From positions 70,347,414 through 70,411,413 of the forward strand of contig JALMGJ010000002.1 of the NCBI GenBank assembly GCA_023362775.1: a DNA stretch of 64,000 nt, given 5' to 3'. The notes under the pieces are model-generated. The model had not been told where the DNA came from. It saw only the letters and a list, made by a program, of their open reading frames with translations, and did not search any database. Source of the stretch: Charina bottae. Taxonomy: Eukaryota; Chordata; Lepidosauria; Squamata; Charinaidae. The position numbers and the translations under genes are program-made. Of this stretch, positions 47,745 to 58,115 are shown one piece after another; within the stretch, counting starts at the first letter, position 1, and each line of letters begins with the position of its first letter.

Positions 47745-50574
47745 TTTTGCTAATAAACTATGGTACATTTAGAAGGTTTGCCATCAATTTTCTGGAAGCG
47801 ACCACAATGACTGCTTGTAATTTCAAATCCCTTCTTACCAGTATGTCATAGAGCAGAGAAATGAGCCAAACATTCTTGAATATTCACGTGGTTCCAGAAA
47901 AGCCACAAAATATCAATAAAATGTGGAGAAAATATAGTAGAACAGGAATTATTCACCCCATCAGTTCAGGCTCTGAGGCAGGGACTCTCTCCACATAGTA
48001 TGTTTGAGAAACAGTTTCACCAACTCTCTTCTCCCCTTCAGTTTGTTAGACATCCTGGCCTGAAAAAAAGGTTGATGGTCTTTTTTGCTTTTAAAAAAAT
48101 GTCTTGCTGCTGGTTGTTTTGCAATTTTACAGAAGCAACATCACTAAAGAGCTTCCAGCAGTGCTTTGAGGATCAGAGTGAAAGGAGAAGTCTTGTGTCT
48201 GTGTCTATACTTCTAGGAATGAAAATGACTAAAGCAGAGAATGAAATGCAGAGAAGTGAAAAATGTACCATTATCATTAGAAGGACTTTTAGAGGAAGCT
48301 ATTTCTAGACACCTCTCTCTCTCTCCCTCCCTCCCTCCCTCTCTCCCCCCCCCTTATAAGTCTGTAACATTTTTGCATTATACATTTAATAGTAATGGAT
48401 TTAATCAACTCAAGTTGCAATCTTGTGCACCATTCCCTGACAATAACTCCCTCTGAATTTCACAGGATTCATTTCTGAATAAATACATACAGAACTGAAT
48501 TGGAAGTCATGAGCAGGGCAAGGATGTAATGGTTCCTTCTTGAGTATAGCCATGCTTTGTTGCTCGAATGTTCAACCTCTTGCGGGATCAATCTCCCAAA
48601 AGCCCAGTAAGGCACAGGGAGCCCAAGACTTAGACTTACAAAGGCCACCTCAAATTCTATGTTTTCTTTGCAGTCTCCAAACAATATGAAAACACACCTC
48701 TTCCACCATGGACAACAGCACTGCTTTAGCAAACTCCCAAGAAAACATGAATCACTCAAATACTTATCAGTTGAAAACACCCATACAATTAACAAGGCTT
48801 TTTTTTCTTATGGTATAATTATATACATTTTAATGCAATCACCACCCCTGCACTTTGTGCATCAAAGAGTAGGCAGCCAAAAGAATAGAGAGACACTTGA
48901 TTTTTCTGACCGAGAATTCCTGAAAAACAATGATATAGTGCAAAACCAACTTGCTGGTGAAGCTGTCTGTAGAAGAATTTTAAAATAAAAAAGGGACAAG
49001 AAAGGGAAAAAAAAAGGAGAATAAGCCAGGAGGACTGTAAAAACAAGAAGACAAAAGGCTCCTCGTTTATCTGCTCTCCTTTCTGCTATAAAAAGAAAAT
49101 TAGAGCTTTTGCAATTGCCACACGTGCAGCCAATTGGGCATCGATAACCCCAACATTAGCATCAAGCAGTCACGAAAGGTAAAAGCGAAGGAAGAAAAAA
49201 GAACGGCCACTGGTCCGTTCCCAGGCCAAGGTTAAACGTTCCCAAGCTTTGGCAGGTAGCAAAGTGCAGTTTGTGTGCCCCAACTGGGTCACTGCTTTTC
49301 CTCAGCCTCACTGCTAACTTGGCCAGCAGACTGGATGTGTACAAGACAGAAAAGGGCGATTTGTGGCTGACAGCCCTCCAGGGATTTCATCTGGAAGGCA
49401 AGGCAGGAGGCTGCTGACACGTGGCTCTGCAGCACCATTTTCTGTTGTATTAATGCTTAATTTTTAAATCTTTTAAAATATCTTCCTGAGAGGCAAGAAG
49501 GCTGGCGGACATAGTATTTGCAAGTCCTGCTCTCCGCAGCGCACTATTCACTAAATGGGAAGCCTAATTCCCACTTTAGCCAAAGGTCCAGTTCTGTTTC
49601 ATAGTCACTGGAGGAAATGGAGAGAAGATACAGCCTGTCCTCACCTAGTGTCACCCAGGTGTATGGGATTACATCACCCCTCAACCAGCTAGCTAGGTTG
49701 GCTAAGGATGAAGAAAAATGTAGTCCATGCCATCTGGAGGGTGCTGTCTTAGGAGGGCTAGAACAGAGCAATTGCCAAGGCAGAACAGAAAGTACCTGAC
49801 TAGGATGTCTGCTGCTTTTACAATGCTACGAATCTCTCTTCTGCCCTTCTTCTCAACTCTAGCAAACAGGAGAGCAAGAAAAGGTGAAGAGTATCTACTC
49901 CACTGTAGATGGCCTAAAAAGAACATAAAATAAGTGCAGGACACAAATGCTCTGAATGTAGAAGTAGAGGATGAAGAAACAGTGCAAGGTCATTAAGCCA
50001 TAATCGGGAATTTATGGCAGGAACCCAGTGTATATTTATTCGGAAGTAAACTCCAACTATACTCAATCAGTTCAATAATGTCAAGGGAAATGTGCATAGC
50101 TTTGCAGTCTAGGGACTAAAAGTCCAGCAGGAAGCTCAGCGGTCAAGAAATCTAATACTGAACTTTTGGTAGCCAGGGACCTATACTTTCCAGTCACATC
50201 TGGTCTATTAATGCAAGGAGAGTGGCAGTGACCTCAGGTGACTGGGAAGAACCACTGAGATTCCTGGCAGCCTACTGGGTGCTGCAATGGCACAAGAAAG
50301 CAGGATACTGCCAAGGACATCATTATCCCTGACAACAATGATGTCACTCCAGATTGCACACAGAACATTACCACCTTTGCCCCACCGTGGCTCCAGGGTG
50401 GGCATTACAAATGGCAATTGTCTGTTCTGCAACCATGGCAGCCACCGTCTCTGCCTTTCCATCCCATTTAGTACTGCTTTCGTAAAGGTTTTGAGGAACG
50501 AATTTGTAAAGCAGCAGTGGGGAACCAGTGGCCATGCAGCTGTTGCTGACTACAGCTCCTAGCTGTTCCCACCC
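47745..50574. other. Intronic sequence, nothing recognised
   Basis: No exon; about 50505-50570 carries a short decayed hAT-like piece (GACTACAGCTCCTAGCTG). Confidence 0.35.
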
Positions 50575-50780
50575 AGCATGGTCACGTTATTTATGCAATT
50601 GATATCCGTCCACTTACCCAAGAGCTCAGGGTGGCTTACATGGGGATCTCCTTTCATTTTATCCCTATCTTTGAGGTAGGCAGGACTGAAAGAGAGAGAG
50701 GGCGACTGGCCCATGGCGGAGGATGGATTTGAACCTAGGCCTTTTCCAAGACTTTAAGCACCATGCCATGCTGGCTCTCA
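50575..50780 (-). mobile_element. tRNA-core SINE, minus strand
   Basis: Minus strand starts GAGAGCCAGCATGGCATGG, then TTCAAATCCATCCTCCGCCA near 50720-50740, and ends with a decayed tail. Confidence 0.75.
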
Positions 50781-51315
50781 GTGATGAGAGAAGCTAGGAT
50801 TATAGTTCCATAATATCTGGATAACTATATAATTTTGGCAGCTGTAAAACATTCTGAGTTATGAACCTGATCTTACAGAGTTTTAATTATATAATACTCT
50901 GAGTTTGCTGAGCTTTATTCATCAAAGGTGTACAGGGAGAAACATCAAACCCTTTCCTTTTAATTTGGACGGAGGCTTAACATCTAAAGTGTAGCAATTA
51001 TTATGGGAAGGGAAGGGAAGGGAAGCATTTTCTTGGGCAGGAACAAGGAGGAACTTGGACAGGAGTTCTTTTTGTGCAGTTGTTAAATGAGGAACGAAAC
51101 ACAGAATGTACAGGGTACTTGTTTTAAGAGAAAACTCTTGATGGTTAGTTAAGGTTTCTCTGGTATCTAGAAGGCAATTGCCTGAGGTTTGAAGGGTGTG
51201 GGAATAGGGGATGACGTAAAGGAAACTGCAGCAAGGGCCAACCTAGAACAGAAACACCTCATCCAAAAGTAAAGGCAGCTCCACAAGGAAATGCAGATAG
51301 ATACAATTGAGAGTG

Positions 51316-51319
51316 ATTA

Positions 51320-51362
<43 letters not shown>

Positions 51363-51363
51363 T
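51316..51363. repeat. (ATT)n microsatellite
   Basis: About fifteen ATT units. A short (GGGAA)n run lies at about 51006-51026. Confidence 0.95.
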
Positions 51364-51949
51364 TCTTTAACTCTTTTCTAAACACACTGATTGACTGGTC
51401 CTAGAAGTGTTTGAACGGCTGCTCTTCACAGGGTGAAACTGGACTGATTCCTCTTAGCGGGTCAAAAGACATATTTTACGAAAAGGAATTACACATGCTT
51501 GAGATGGACTGTATTTTCTAAATACACCTTCCTTTTACAGTATTCACCGCTTCAGTATCCAATAACAAAAAGGGTCTTGATCAAACTACTCAACCAAACA
51601 ATGCCCCAGTAAGTTGTGTATGTCTGCACACACACAGCCTGTTATCATTTTACAAGCTGCAGAAATACCACCAGAATTGTGGCCTTGGGTGTCAGAGATA
51701 GGGCAGAGTAAAAATACCATCCAGAAAGACATTGATCTAAAATAAATAGCCTCTTCAGATGTCTTTCCCACACCCATTAACACAAATGACAACAACCATT
51801 GTCTGTTCCTAGATTTATATGAAAGGTCACTTAATTCAGATTAGTAACCTATTACCTTTCTTTTCAGACAAGCTAAATAATGGCAATGAAATGGCTACAT
51901 TCCATTCATTCAAGATGTATACTGCAAAGCTGGAAATAAAGACAAAATC

Positions 51950-52165
51950 ATGGAGCCAGCACAGGTTGGCAATTGAGATGTGGGACACTAAGTTCCAAGA
52001 CCCTTCTTAGTCATGGAAACTCACTGGGTGACTTTGACCCCATTACTCTCTCTCAGCCCAAACTTTCTCATTGTTTTTTAGTTGGGGGAAAAAAGTTGGA
52101 GGAGGGAACATTACGTACAACACCTTGAAAGAAAAGTAAGGTATAAACCAAATAAATGAATCCAA
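51950..52165 (+). mobile_element. tRNA-core SINE, plus strand
   Basis: GGAGCCAGCACAGGTTGGCA head, CTCACTGGGTGACTTTGACC, CTCTCTCAGCCCAAAC and a final AAGGTATAAACCAAATAAAT. Confidence 0.75.
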
Positions 52166-52377
52166 TTCAACCATTTTCTGATTTTCTTTTTGGGAAGGTG
52201 GCTTGCCAAAGAAATCCAGAAGGTTGCAACCTAGAATACCTACAATACTTCACTATCACCCTATAACCTCATTCTCATATTTGCTATCTGGTGTACTCAA
52301 TATTGAGTAATCGAGAGAATTTCCCTATTCCTTACAAATAAATAACCTATTTTTTCCCAGTTATTTCTACCCGTCCA

Positions 52378-52836
52378 ATCCGGTCCAGCAGGATGGGCGT
52401 GCTCTGGGTCCTGTCAGCCAAGGAATGTCAGCTGGTAGGGACCAGGAGACGTGGCTTTTCTGCTGTGGCACCTGCCCTCTGGAACATCCTTCCTCCTGAG
52501 AGTGAGTATGTATGGATGTATGTATGTATGTATGTAATTAGATTTGTCACCGCCCATCTCCTCCCACCGGAGGGATTAGGATGGCCCCGACCCTTTTGGC
52601 TTTTTGGAAGGCCTTGAAGACCTGGCTTTGTGCCCGGGCCCCGTGTGTGTGAAGGGCCCCATTTCATGGTTGTGTTCACACCTATGACTTTTAAGATCTC
52701 TCAGCTGTATTTATATTATATTTAATTTTTTGGTATTGTTTTTATTGTTGATTGTTTTTATTATTGTTAGCCGCCCAGAATCACTGGTTTGAGATGGGCG
52801 GCTATATAAATTGAGCAAATAAATGAATAAATGTTG
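52378..52836 (+). mobile_element. CR1/L2-like LINE 3' end with internal (ATGT)n
   Basis: GTRRRGFSAVAPALWNILPP is encoded at about 52435-52497. The frame is then broken by a (TATG)n run (about 52506-52537) and a piece of reversed 3' tail (CACCGCCCATCTCC). The true 3' end is GCCGCCCAGAATCACTGG, then GAGATGGGCGGC. Confidence 0.75.
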
Positions 52837-53660
52837 CTGAAGGCTTCTCCAGTATGCTCATAGTTTGAGCACACCGTATAAAAAAACCCAAATGGGGCTC
52901 CAATAAAAGGAGAATGTGCCTTCATCCTGACAAACAGAATATAATGTAGAGATTATACAAGGATACATTTCACCAGCACAACAGAATCAATTTAGCAAAA
53001 CCAATTCCATGTATTTCTAGCACATGTACTATGTCACAAATTGGAGCAAATGAAGAGCTCGGGCACCTTTGTACATTTGGGTTCATTTCAGAGCAGGAAT
53101 TGACAACCTGATGGCCCCCAGATTCTCTGAACTATAATTACTATATGGACCTGTCAACAGAGTCAATAGCCAGCAATGGGACCCAAGGGCAAAAATATCT
53201 GGAAGGCACCAGGCTTCCTAGCTTCACTGCCTTCAAACAGTTCCCCATTTAAAGTAGCAACCGTGTTTACTAAGAGTGCATTGTTTCCCTACAGCAAACA
53301 GGATCTGCGAATGGACAGTTTTAGTGTTCATGTATGTATGTCTGAGAGATACATTTCACACCCTAGCACCTCCACAAAAGGATGTACACTGTTCGTTCAT
53401 CGAGCTGAAAGCAGGTGTGGGCAACACAAGATCCCTTTTGGTGGCTCCCAGAGCCCCAGAAACAAGATGGCTGAATTCAGTGGCAAACTTCCAAACATTA
53501 GAGGAAAAACTTCCCATCAATTATTTTAGCTGGAAAGAAAGCAATCAGATCTATAAGGTATCTAATTGGATTTACACACCTAAATGATCATTTTAAAAAA
53601 CCCTAAAAGCTTACATGCAAGCAGGAAAGTAAGTCTGAGTCCTACCCACATACATTGCAT

Positions 53661-53793
53661 CAGTGTTTGTCAACCTTGGCAACTTAAAGATGTGTGGACT
53701 TCAACTCCCAGAATTCCCCACCCAGCCAGCCTTGCTGGAATTCTGGGAGTTGAAGTCTACACATCTTCAAGCTGCCAAGGTTGAGAAACACTG
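53661..53793. mobile_element. Palindromic hAT MITE (133 bp)
   Basis: CAGTGTTTGTCAACCTTGG to GGTTGAGAAACACTG. Flanking 8-mers CATTGCAT and CACTACAT differ at two sites. Confidence 0.88.
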
Positions 53794-53879
53794 CACTACA
53801 TAATGGTGTAATCATCTCACCCAGCACAGCACCCAAAATTACAAAAATGTCAGTGCATTCTCCAGTTGCAAAAAGACTG

Positions 53880-54050
53880 CCCAGCTTTATTTCTGTGGAG
53901 TCAATGTGATGTAACGATCAAGGAAACCCAGATTTCTAGTCCATCCTCAGACTGGGCCAGGCACTCTCTCTCAACCCCAAACTACCCAACAGGAGTTGTT
54001 GTGGGGGGAAACAGGAGGACGGAGGCAGGATATGAATCTAAGGGAGGGAA
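53880..54050 (+). mobile_element. tRNA-core SINE, decayed
   Basis: GTGATGTAACGATCAAGG, then CTCTCTCTCAACCCCAAAC, GGAGTTGTTGTGGGGGGAAA and GGAGGACGGAGGCAGGATA, in SINE order. Confidence 0.65.
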
Positions 54051-54317
54051 ATAGATACAGCACAGAAGGCAGCATTCTAGGGAAGGGCAACTTGTTTGCC
54101 CCTGGAAAATGACAAGAAGTGAGTGATGTGAAAGCGGGCAGAGGTAAGCTGGCAAACACTGAATCAAATGAACTTCAGACCAGCAAAGGTAGTTCAACTG
54201 AAAGCAAATATGCAACTGGGGTGGCCTGAGAACTCGGCACACCTTGATCCGCTTTTGCTTGCTGCTGAACTCCTGTGCTAACCTGGCCAAGTCTCTTTGC
54301 TCATGTTTTACTATCAT

Positions 54318-54583
54318 GATTTATTTATTTATTTATTTTATTAAATTTATATTACCGCCCATCTCCCCCAACGGGGACCCTGGGCGGTGCACAGCAAAAT
54401 AGAGATTAAAAATATATAAAATTACATAAATACAAAATATAAATTCCAAGAAGAATATTAAAATAAGTCACTGGGAGGCTTCAAGGGGCCAGCCATCCCC
54501 AAGAGGAACTGTTGACGTTTCCCTCCCAGGCAAGACGGCAGAACCAGGTCTTTAAGCCTTTCCGGAAGGCTGATACCATAAAG
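54318..54583 (-). mobile_element. CR1/L2-like LINE 3' end, minus strand
   Basis: Tail TTTATTTATTTATTT first, then CGCCCATCTCCCCCAACGGG and CCCTGGGCGG, then minus-strand coding FRKGLKTWFCRLAWEG near 54520-54570. It is cut by hAT copy E. Confidence 0.8.
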
Positions 54584-55510
54584 CAGAGCTTTCCAAACTG
54601 TGTGTCGGGACACGTTAGTGTGTCGGCTGCAGTGTCTGGGTGTGTCGCAGCTGCTGCTGCCTCTGAGCCCTGCCAGGATTCCACGCAGGTCCTAGTGCCT
54701 ACCTTGTGCCTTGCTGCCTCCAAACCTGCTGTGATTCTGCTCAGGTCCTAGTGCCTGCCTTGTGCCTTGCTGCCTCCAAACCTGCTGTGATTCTGCTCAG
54801 GTCCTAGTGCCTGCCTTGTGCCTTGCTGCCTCCAAACCTGCTGTGATTCTGCTCAGGTCCTAGTGCCTGCCTTGTGCCTTGCTGCCTCAAAACCTGCTGT
54901 GATTCTGCTCAGGTCCTAGTGCCTGCCTTGTGCCTTGCTGCCTCCAAACCTGCTGTGATTCGCTCCAAACCTGCTGTGATTCCGCGCAGGTCCTAGTGCC
55001 TGCCTTGTGCCTTGCTGCCTCCAAACCTGCTGTGATTCTGCTCAGGTCCTAGTGCCTGCCTTGTGCCTTGCTGCCTCCAAACCTGCTGTGATTCTGCTCA
55101 GGTCCTAGTGCCTGCCTTGTGCCTTGCTGCCTCCAAACCTGCTGTGATTCCGCGCAGGTCCTAGTGCCTGCCTTGTGCCTTGCTGCCTCCAAACCTGCTG
55201 TGATTCTGCTCAGGTCCTAGTGCCTGCCTTGTGCCTTGCTGCCTCCAAACCTGCTGTGATTCCGCACAGGTCCCAGTGCTTGCCTTGTGCCTTGCTGCCT
55301 CCAAACCTGCCAGGATTCCACGCAGGTCCTAGTGCCTGCCTTGTGCCTTGCTGCCTCCAGACCTGCTGTGATTCCGCGCAGGTCCTAGTGCCTGCCTTGT
55401 GCCCTGCTGTAAGAGTGTGTCGCGAAATGATGCCCTGCTGTAAGAGTGTGTCGCGAAATGATGCATGTCTAAAAAGTGTGTCACCAACATGAAAAGTCTG
55501 GAAAGCTCTG
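54584..55510. mobile_element. Non-autonomous hAT transposon, copy E, filled by a minisatellite (927 bp)
   Basis: TIRs CAGAGCTTTCCAAACT and AGTCTGGAAAGCTCTG, identical 8-bp duplications CCATAAAG (54576-54583, 55511-55518). The right end (GTGTGTCGCGAAATGATGCA) matches copy A. Almost the whole interior is the 56-bp tandem array described separately. Confidence 0.93.
54660..55408. repeat. 56-bp minisatellite, about 13 units, inside hAT copy E
   Basis: Unit runs TGATTCTGCTCAGGTCCTAG, TGCCTGCCTTGTGCCTTGCT, GCCTCCAAACCTGCTG. Units vary at CTGCTC versus CGCGC (CCGCGCAGG variants) and one is partial near 54960. There is no spacer between units. 56 is not a multiple of three, so the Ala/Cys/Leu-rich frames shift between units and are not genes. 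Confidence 0.95.
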
Positions 55511-55518
55511 CCATAAAG

Positions 55519-56477
55519 AATTATGTTAATGTCTTCTTTCTAGGGCTGGCCAGAACGTTTCACTGATGGTGCCTTCTCCATTTCATGCACAGAAGCTGCT
55601 CAGACTGGCAACCGCATTCTCATTTCACATTGGCAAGAGGTAAGCACTGTCCCCCAGAGCAGTCAACTGGCTTAGGGAATGCCCAGGAAGGCTGTCATAG
55701 GGCACAAAGCTCAGTCCTCCAATATCTTACCCCCATTTCTTGCCCTGCGGCTTCTGCCAGCTGCAGCGGGTTCATCTCTGTGCCCAACGCCAGGGCCGAC
55801 TGTTTCTTTGGAGGAAATGTCAATGTGCTCCAAAGTGTAAGAAAACGTATGTTCTCGCACTGCGCATGTTTTACGTGGCCCTTGACACTCCAGCAAGATA
55901 AAGTGTTATGCCTTGCTTCACAATTTTAAAGAGATATAAAACAACATCATGTTATCTTTCAGATGTGCTGTAAGGATAACTGCTTATATACTTTGGGGCA
56001 ATTACATTTCTACAGCTGTCAGGGTGGTATAAGTATTTCACATAGGCAATGAATGCCGCTGGGCCACGGTGCGCTTGTGTTTTATTACAAAGGAGACTGT
56101 TAGGGATAGTGATGTGGTTCAAACTAAATCGAGCCAGATGTGATGCCCATAACTGTGTCCTGCAAGAGGGCTCACACTGACTCCAGGGGGCCTACATGAT
56201 ACAGAAAACTGTGGGGCTCTTCAACTGAAAAGCTTCCGTTTGGGCAGAAATCAAGACCTGGGACTGAAAGGAGCAATGAAAAACATAAAGCAACCCCAGC
56301 ATTCATCTTTAATTTGGAACCTGTAACCTCCAATTCCTCCAGACACATACGGTTCTTGTAAGATTTCTGCTGCCCATTTTCTTTCTCGCTTGCTCTAAAT
56401 TCCCTTTCTGAAGGACAGGAGGTGGTTGTTCTATTGGCAACAATGGAAGAGAAGAAAGAAACACCCGAAAGGATAGC
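55519..56477. other. Intronic sequence, nothing recognised
   Basis: No gene or clear repeat. Confidence 0.35.
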
Positions 56478-56485
56478 CTTTAAGC

Positions 56486-56620
56486 CAGTGTTTCTCAACC
56501 TTGGCAACTTTAAGATGTCTGGACTTCAACTCCCAGAATTTCCCAGCCAGCCATGCTGGCTGGGGAATTCTGGGAGTTGAAGTCCAGACATCTTAAAGTT
56601 GCCAAGGTTGAGAAACACTG
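56486..56620. mobile_element. Palindromic hAT MITE (135 bp), best preserved
   Basis: CAGTGTTTCTCAACCTTGG to GGTTGAGAAACACTG with arms almost fully complementary. Perfect 8-bp duplications CTTTAAGC at 56478-56485 and 56621-56628. Confidence 0.95.
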
Positions 56621-57331
56621 CTTTAAGCCATTTTGCCGGGTTAAACGCTAGGCTGCAACCAACCTAAGTCCTCAGCCACCTTCCTTGATTTTCATTTGGA
56701 GGCTTTTCTTTTTGCTCCCCATCCTCTCCCTCTCCTCAACACATTCCCTTTCTATTTTTAATGAGACAAAAACTTTAGCCCCGATTTTAAAAAGCAAGGT
56801 TTGATTTCCATCTGCAGAAGTACAATCCCAGCTCTGTTCCCATGCAAAGACAATGAATGGCGCAGGTGGAGAAGACCGGTCAACTAGGCCTCTCTGCGTT
56901 TTAAGTGTCACTGCAAACATTTGCCTAAAGGTTTTGGAGGGTGGCTCACATCAGAGCGTTGCCTACCTTTGCTTTGCTTTACTTAAGTCAATCACTCACC
57001 GCCTACTCCAGGGGCAGACAAGCTTTCATCAGACAGGACCCACACTACTAAAAATCTATGGAGAGCAGTCAAGGGCTGCAGTGCTTAGGAAGTGACATGG
57101 AGTTATAATTTAGAGGTGGTATTTCTGGGATAAATAAGGGGAGTGAGTTAATGTATTAAGTCTAAATGAAGGCTTACACACTTCTTGTCTCCGGAAAAAT
57201 GGCAGAACACTAAAGCCCCATTTCTTGGTCCTTTGCCACTCACATCTGGTGGTTTGTGTTGGCTGTGAATTGCTCTTATCCCTCCTAAAACAGAAGAAAG
57301 CTTATGCCCTCATTCAGTCAAGGGCTATATA

Positions 57332-57672
57332 AGGTAAAGGTAAAGGTTCCCCCCGCACATTTGTGCAGTCGTGTCCAACTCCAGGTGCCGGTGCTCATCT
57401 CCGTTTGTTAGCCGAAGAGCCAGCGTTGTCCGAAGACGCTTCCACGGTCATGTGGCCGGCATGACGCACACGGAACGCTGTTACCTACCCACCAAAGTGG
57501 TACCTATTCATCTACTTGCATTTGCATGCTTTCAAATTGCTAGGTTGGCAAAGAGCTGGGTCGAGTGCGGGAGCTCACTCCGCACTCAGGGCTAGGGATT
57601 CAAACCTCCGAACTTGCGATTTTCCGATCGACAAGCCTGGCGTCTTACCCGCTGAGCCACCACGCCCCTCTT
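57332..57672 (-). mobile_element. Sauria-type SINE, copy 6
   Basis: Tail AGGTAAAGGTAAAGGTTCC to head CCACCACGCCCC. Flanks AAGGGCTATATA (57320-57331) and AAGGGCAATATA (57673-57684) form a 12-bp duplication with one mismatch. Confidence 0.93.
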
Positions 57673-57831
57673 AAGGGCAATATAGTAATGTGCTAAAAAG
57701 GTAGAAATAACTCAAAGTAAACATGTTTAAAAAAAGAAAGAAAATGGGGTAAACATGCAGACATTGTTCAAATGGCAATTTCTTACCACAAGTCTGGGAG
57801 CATGTGAGCACACAGGGAGAAAAAATGCATA

Positions 57832-58115
57832 TGTTGAGTTCTTGGTGTTCTGAGTTTGCTTCTTTTCCTGCAGACATTTTATTATCAAGCTAGGTCAGTG
57901 TTTCTCAGCCTTGATGACTTTGAGATATGTGGACTTCAACTCCCAAAATTCCCCAGCTGGGAGCTGAAGTCCATACATCTTAAAGTCATCAAGGTTAAGA
58001 AACACTGGGCTAGGTAACATCATCAGATGATGTTATCTAGCCTGGTACTGAAAGATTAGCAGGAAGAGAAGCAAACTCAAAGAACACCAAGAACTAAACA
58101 AATCAACTCTGAACT
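57832..58115. mobile_element. Inverted-repeat unit with a nested palindromic MITE
   Basis: Outer arms (TTCTTGGTGTTCTGAGTTTG to TCAAGCTAG, and CTAGCCTGGTACTG to CAAAGAACACCAAGAAC) are inverted copies. The MITE 57896-58007 sits between them with AGCTAGGT/GGCTAGGT at its sides. The outer unit resembles a widespread squamate retroelement end, possibly Penelope-like. Confidence 0.75.

Noticed and set aside
54660..55408. CRISPR-like regular repeats
   Set aside because: Units are directly adjacent, 56 bp, with no unique spacers; this is a minisatellite inside a transposon.
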